A DNA stretch of 5,038 nt from the NCBI GenBank assembly GCA_947367725.1, contig CANBFZ010000175.1, forward strand, positions 1 to 5,038, in the 5' to 3' direction. Every line of letters begins with the position of its first letter. Within the stretch, counting starts at the first letter, position 1. The notes under the pieces are model-generated. The model ran no database searches. It was not told the DNA's origin and saw only the letters and a list, made by a program, of their open reading frames with translations. A program made the position numbers and the translations under genes. Below are positions 4,590-5,038 of this stretch, piece after piece. Source of the stretch: an uncultured Eubacterium sp. GTDB lineage: Bacteria > Bacillota > Clostridia > Peptostreptococcales > Anaerovoracaceae.

Positions 4590-5038
4590 ATGCAGAATAT
4601 CATTTTAGTTGGGATGCCTTCCTGTGGAAAAAGTACCATTGGTGTGGTTCTTGCCAAGACGATGAATAAGGGATTTGTGGATACGGATATTTTAATTCAG
4701 CAGAGGGAGAATCGAACGCTGCAGGAGATTATAGACAGCCTGGGCAATGGATATTTTCATCAAGTGGAGGAATCTGTACTGTTAGAGTTTGACGGCGAGA
4801 ATGACGTCATCGCAACGGGCGGCAGCTCGATTTATTTTGACAGAGCCATGAGAAAATTCAAAGAAAAAGGCGTCATCGTCTATTTACAGGTGCGTCTGGA
4901 CACTGTTCTGGAGCGGCTGTCTAACATTAAAACCCGCGGGGTGACCCTGGAAAAAGGACAGACTTTGGCAGATCTTTATGCGCAGCGGGTGCCCCTTTAC
5001 GAAAAACATGCGGACGTGACGGTGGTATGTGACGAATG
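4590..5038 (+). CDS. Shikimate-kinase-like P-loop kinase (AroK superfamily), 3' end outside the window
   Basis: The frame is open from ATG 4590 to the window end, 149 codons plus two bases; the family is usually about 165-175 residues, so only the C-terminal end is missing. Visible motifs are a Walker A loop GMPSCGKST (8-16), DTD (31-33), ATGGS (75-79), VYL (97-99), a lid arginine in KTRG (114-117) and LYAQRVPLYEKHAD (129-142). These match the nucleotide-binding, shikimate-binding and lid positions of AroK. One key residue differs: the arginine of the FR motif that binds shikimate in canonical enzymes is replaced by His57 (YFHQVEE, 55-61), and the third Gly of the GGG loop is Ser79. Similar sequences are commonly labelled shikimate kinase in clostridial genomes, but the substrate is not certain. 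The Shine-Dalgarno AGGAG (4573-4577) is 12 bases upstream, rather far. An in-frame TAG at 4572-4574 and no other start codon leave ATG 4590 as the only choice. Confidence 0.85.
   Translation, partial: MQNIILVGMPSCGKSTIGVVLAKTMNKGFVDTDILIQQRENRTLQEIIDSLGNGYFHQVEESVLLEFDGENDVIATGGSSIYFDRAMRKFKEKGVIVYLQVRLDTVLERLSNIKTRGVTLEKGQTLADLYAQRVPLYEKHADVTVVCDE

Overview
The window looks like ordinary chromosome from a low-to-mid GC member of the Bacillota, probably a Clostridia-type anaerobe. This rests on strong AGGAGG-type ribosome binding sites, clear sigma-A promoters with 17-bp spacers, short intergenic gaps, and proteins whose motifs match clostridial versions of their families. I cannot name a genus. 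There are no rRNA or tRNA genes, mobile elements, CRISPR arrays or phage genes.

Layout. Bases 1-197 contain no gene. They hold an intrinsic terminator for a gene lying before the window, embedded in four alternating copies of the 8-mer GTTCTGCA/TGCAGAAC, and then a good promoter. Bases 204-2270 form a likely three-gene operon on the + strand: a PgeF/YfiH-type peptidoglycan editing factor, then the two halves of a split ThrE-type exporter, which overlap by one base. Bases 2271-2473 are non-coding, with a possible AT-rich terminator, a promoter, and an inverted repeat whose right arm contains the next gene's Shine-Dalgarno. Bases 2474-3745 encode BrnQ, a branched-chain amino acid carrier. On the - strand, 4462-3758 encodes an XRE-type regulator that converges on brnQ with a 12-base gap. 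A 127-base divergent promoter region separates it from a + strand shikimate-kinase-like P-loop kinase that starts at 4590 and runs off the window end.

How the genes fit together. Two transport systems for small carboxylates or amino acids (an exporter and a BrnQ importer) lie side by side, but under separate promoters. The regulator shares its promoter region with the kinase gene, so autoregulation plus control of the kinase is the simplest guess; control of brnQ is possible but less supported. PgeF is a housekeeping enzyme and probably shares only transcription with the exporter.

I see no convincing new multi-gene system. The points most worth checking are the four-arm repeat at 12-93, which has the geometry of an attenuator; the kinase, which lacks the shikimate-binding arginine of canonical AroK; the ambiguous substrate of the split exporter; the inverted repeat at the brnQ ribosome binding site; and the unassigned C-terminal domain of the regulator.
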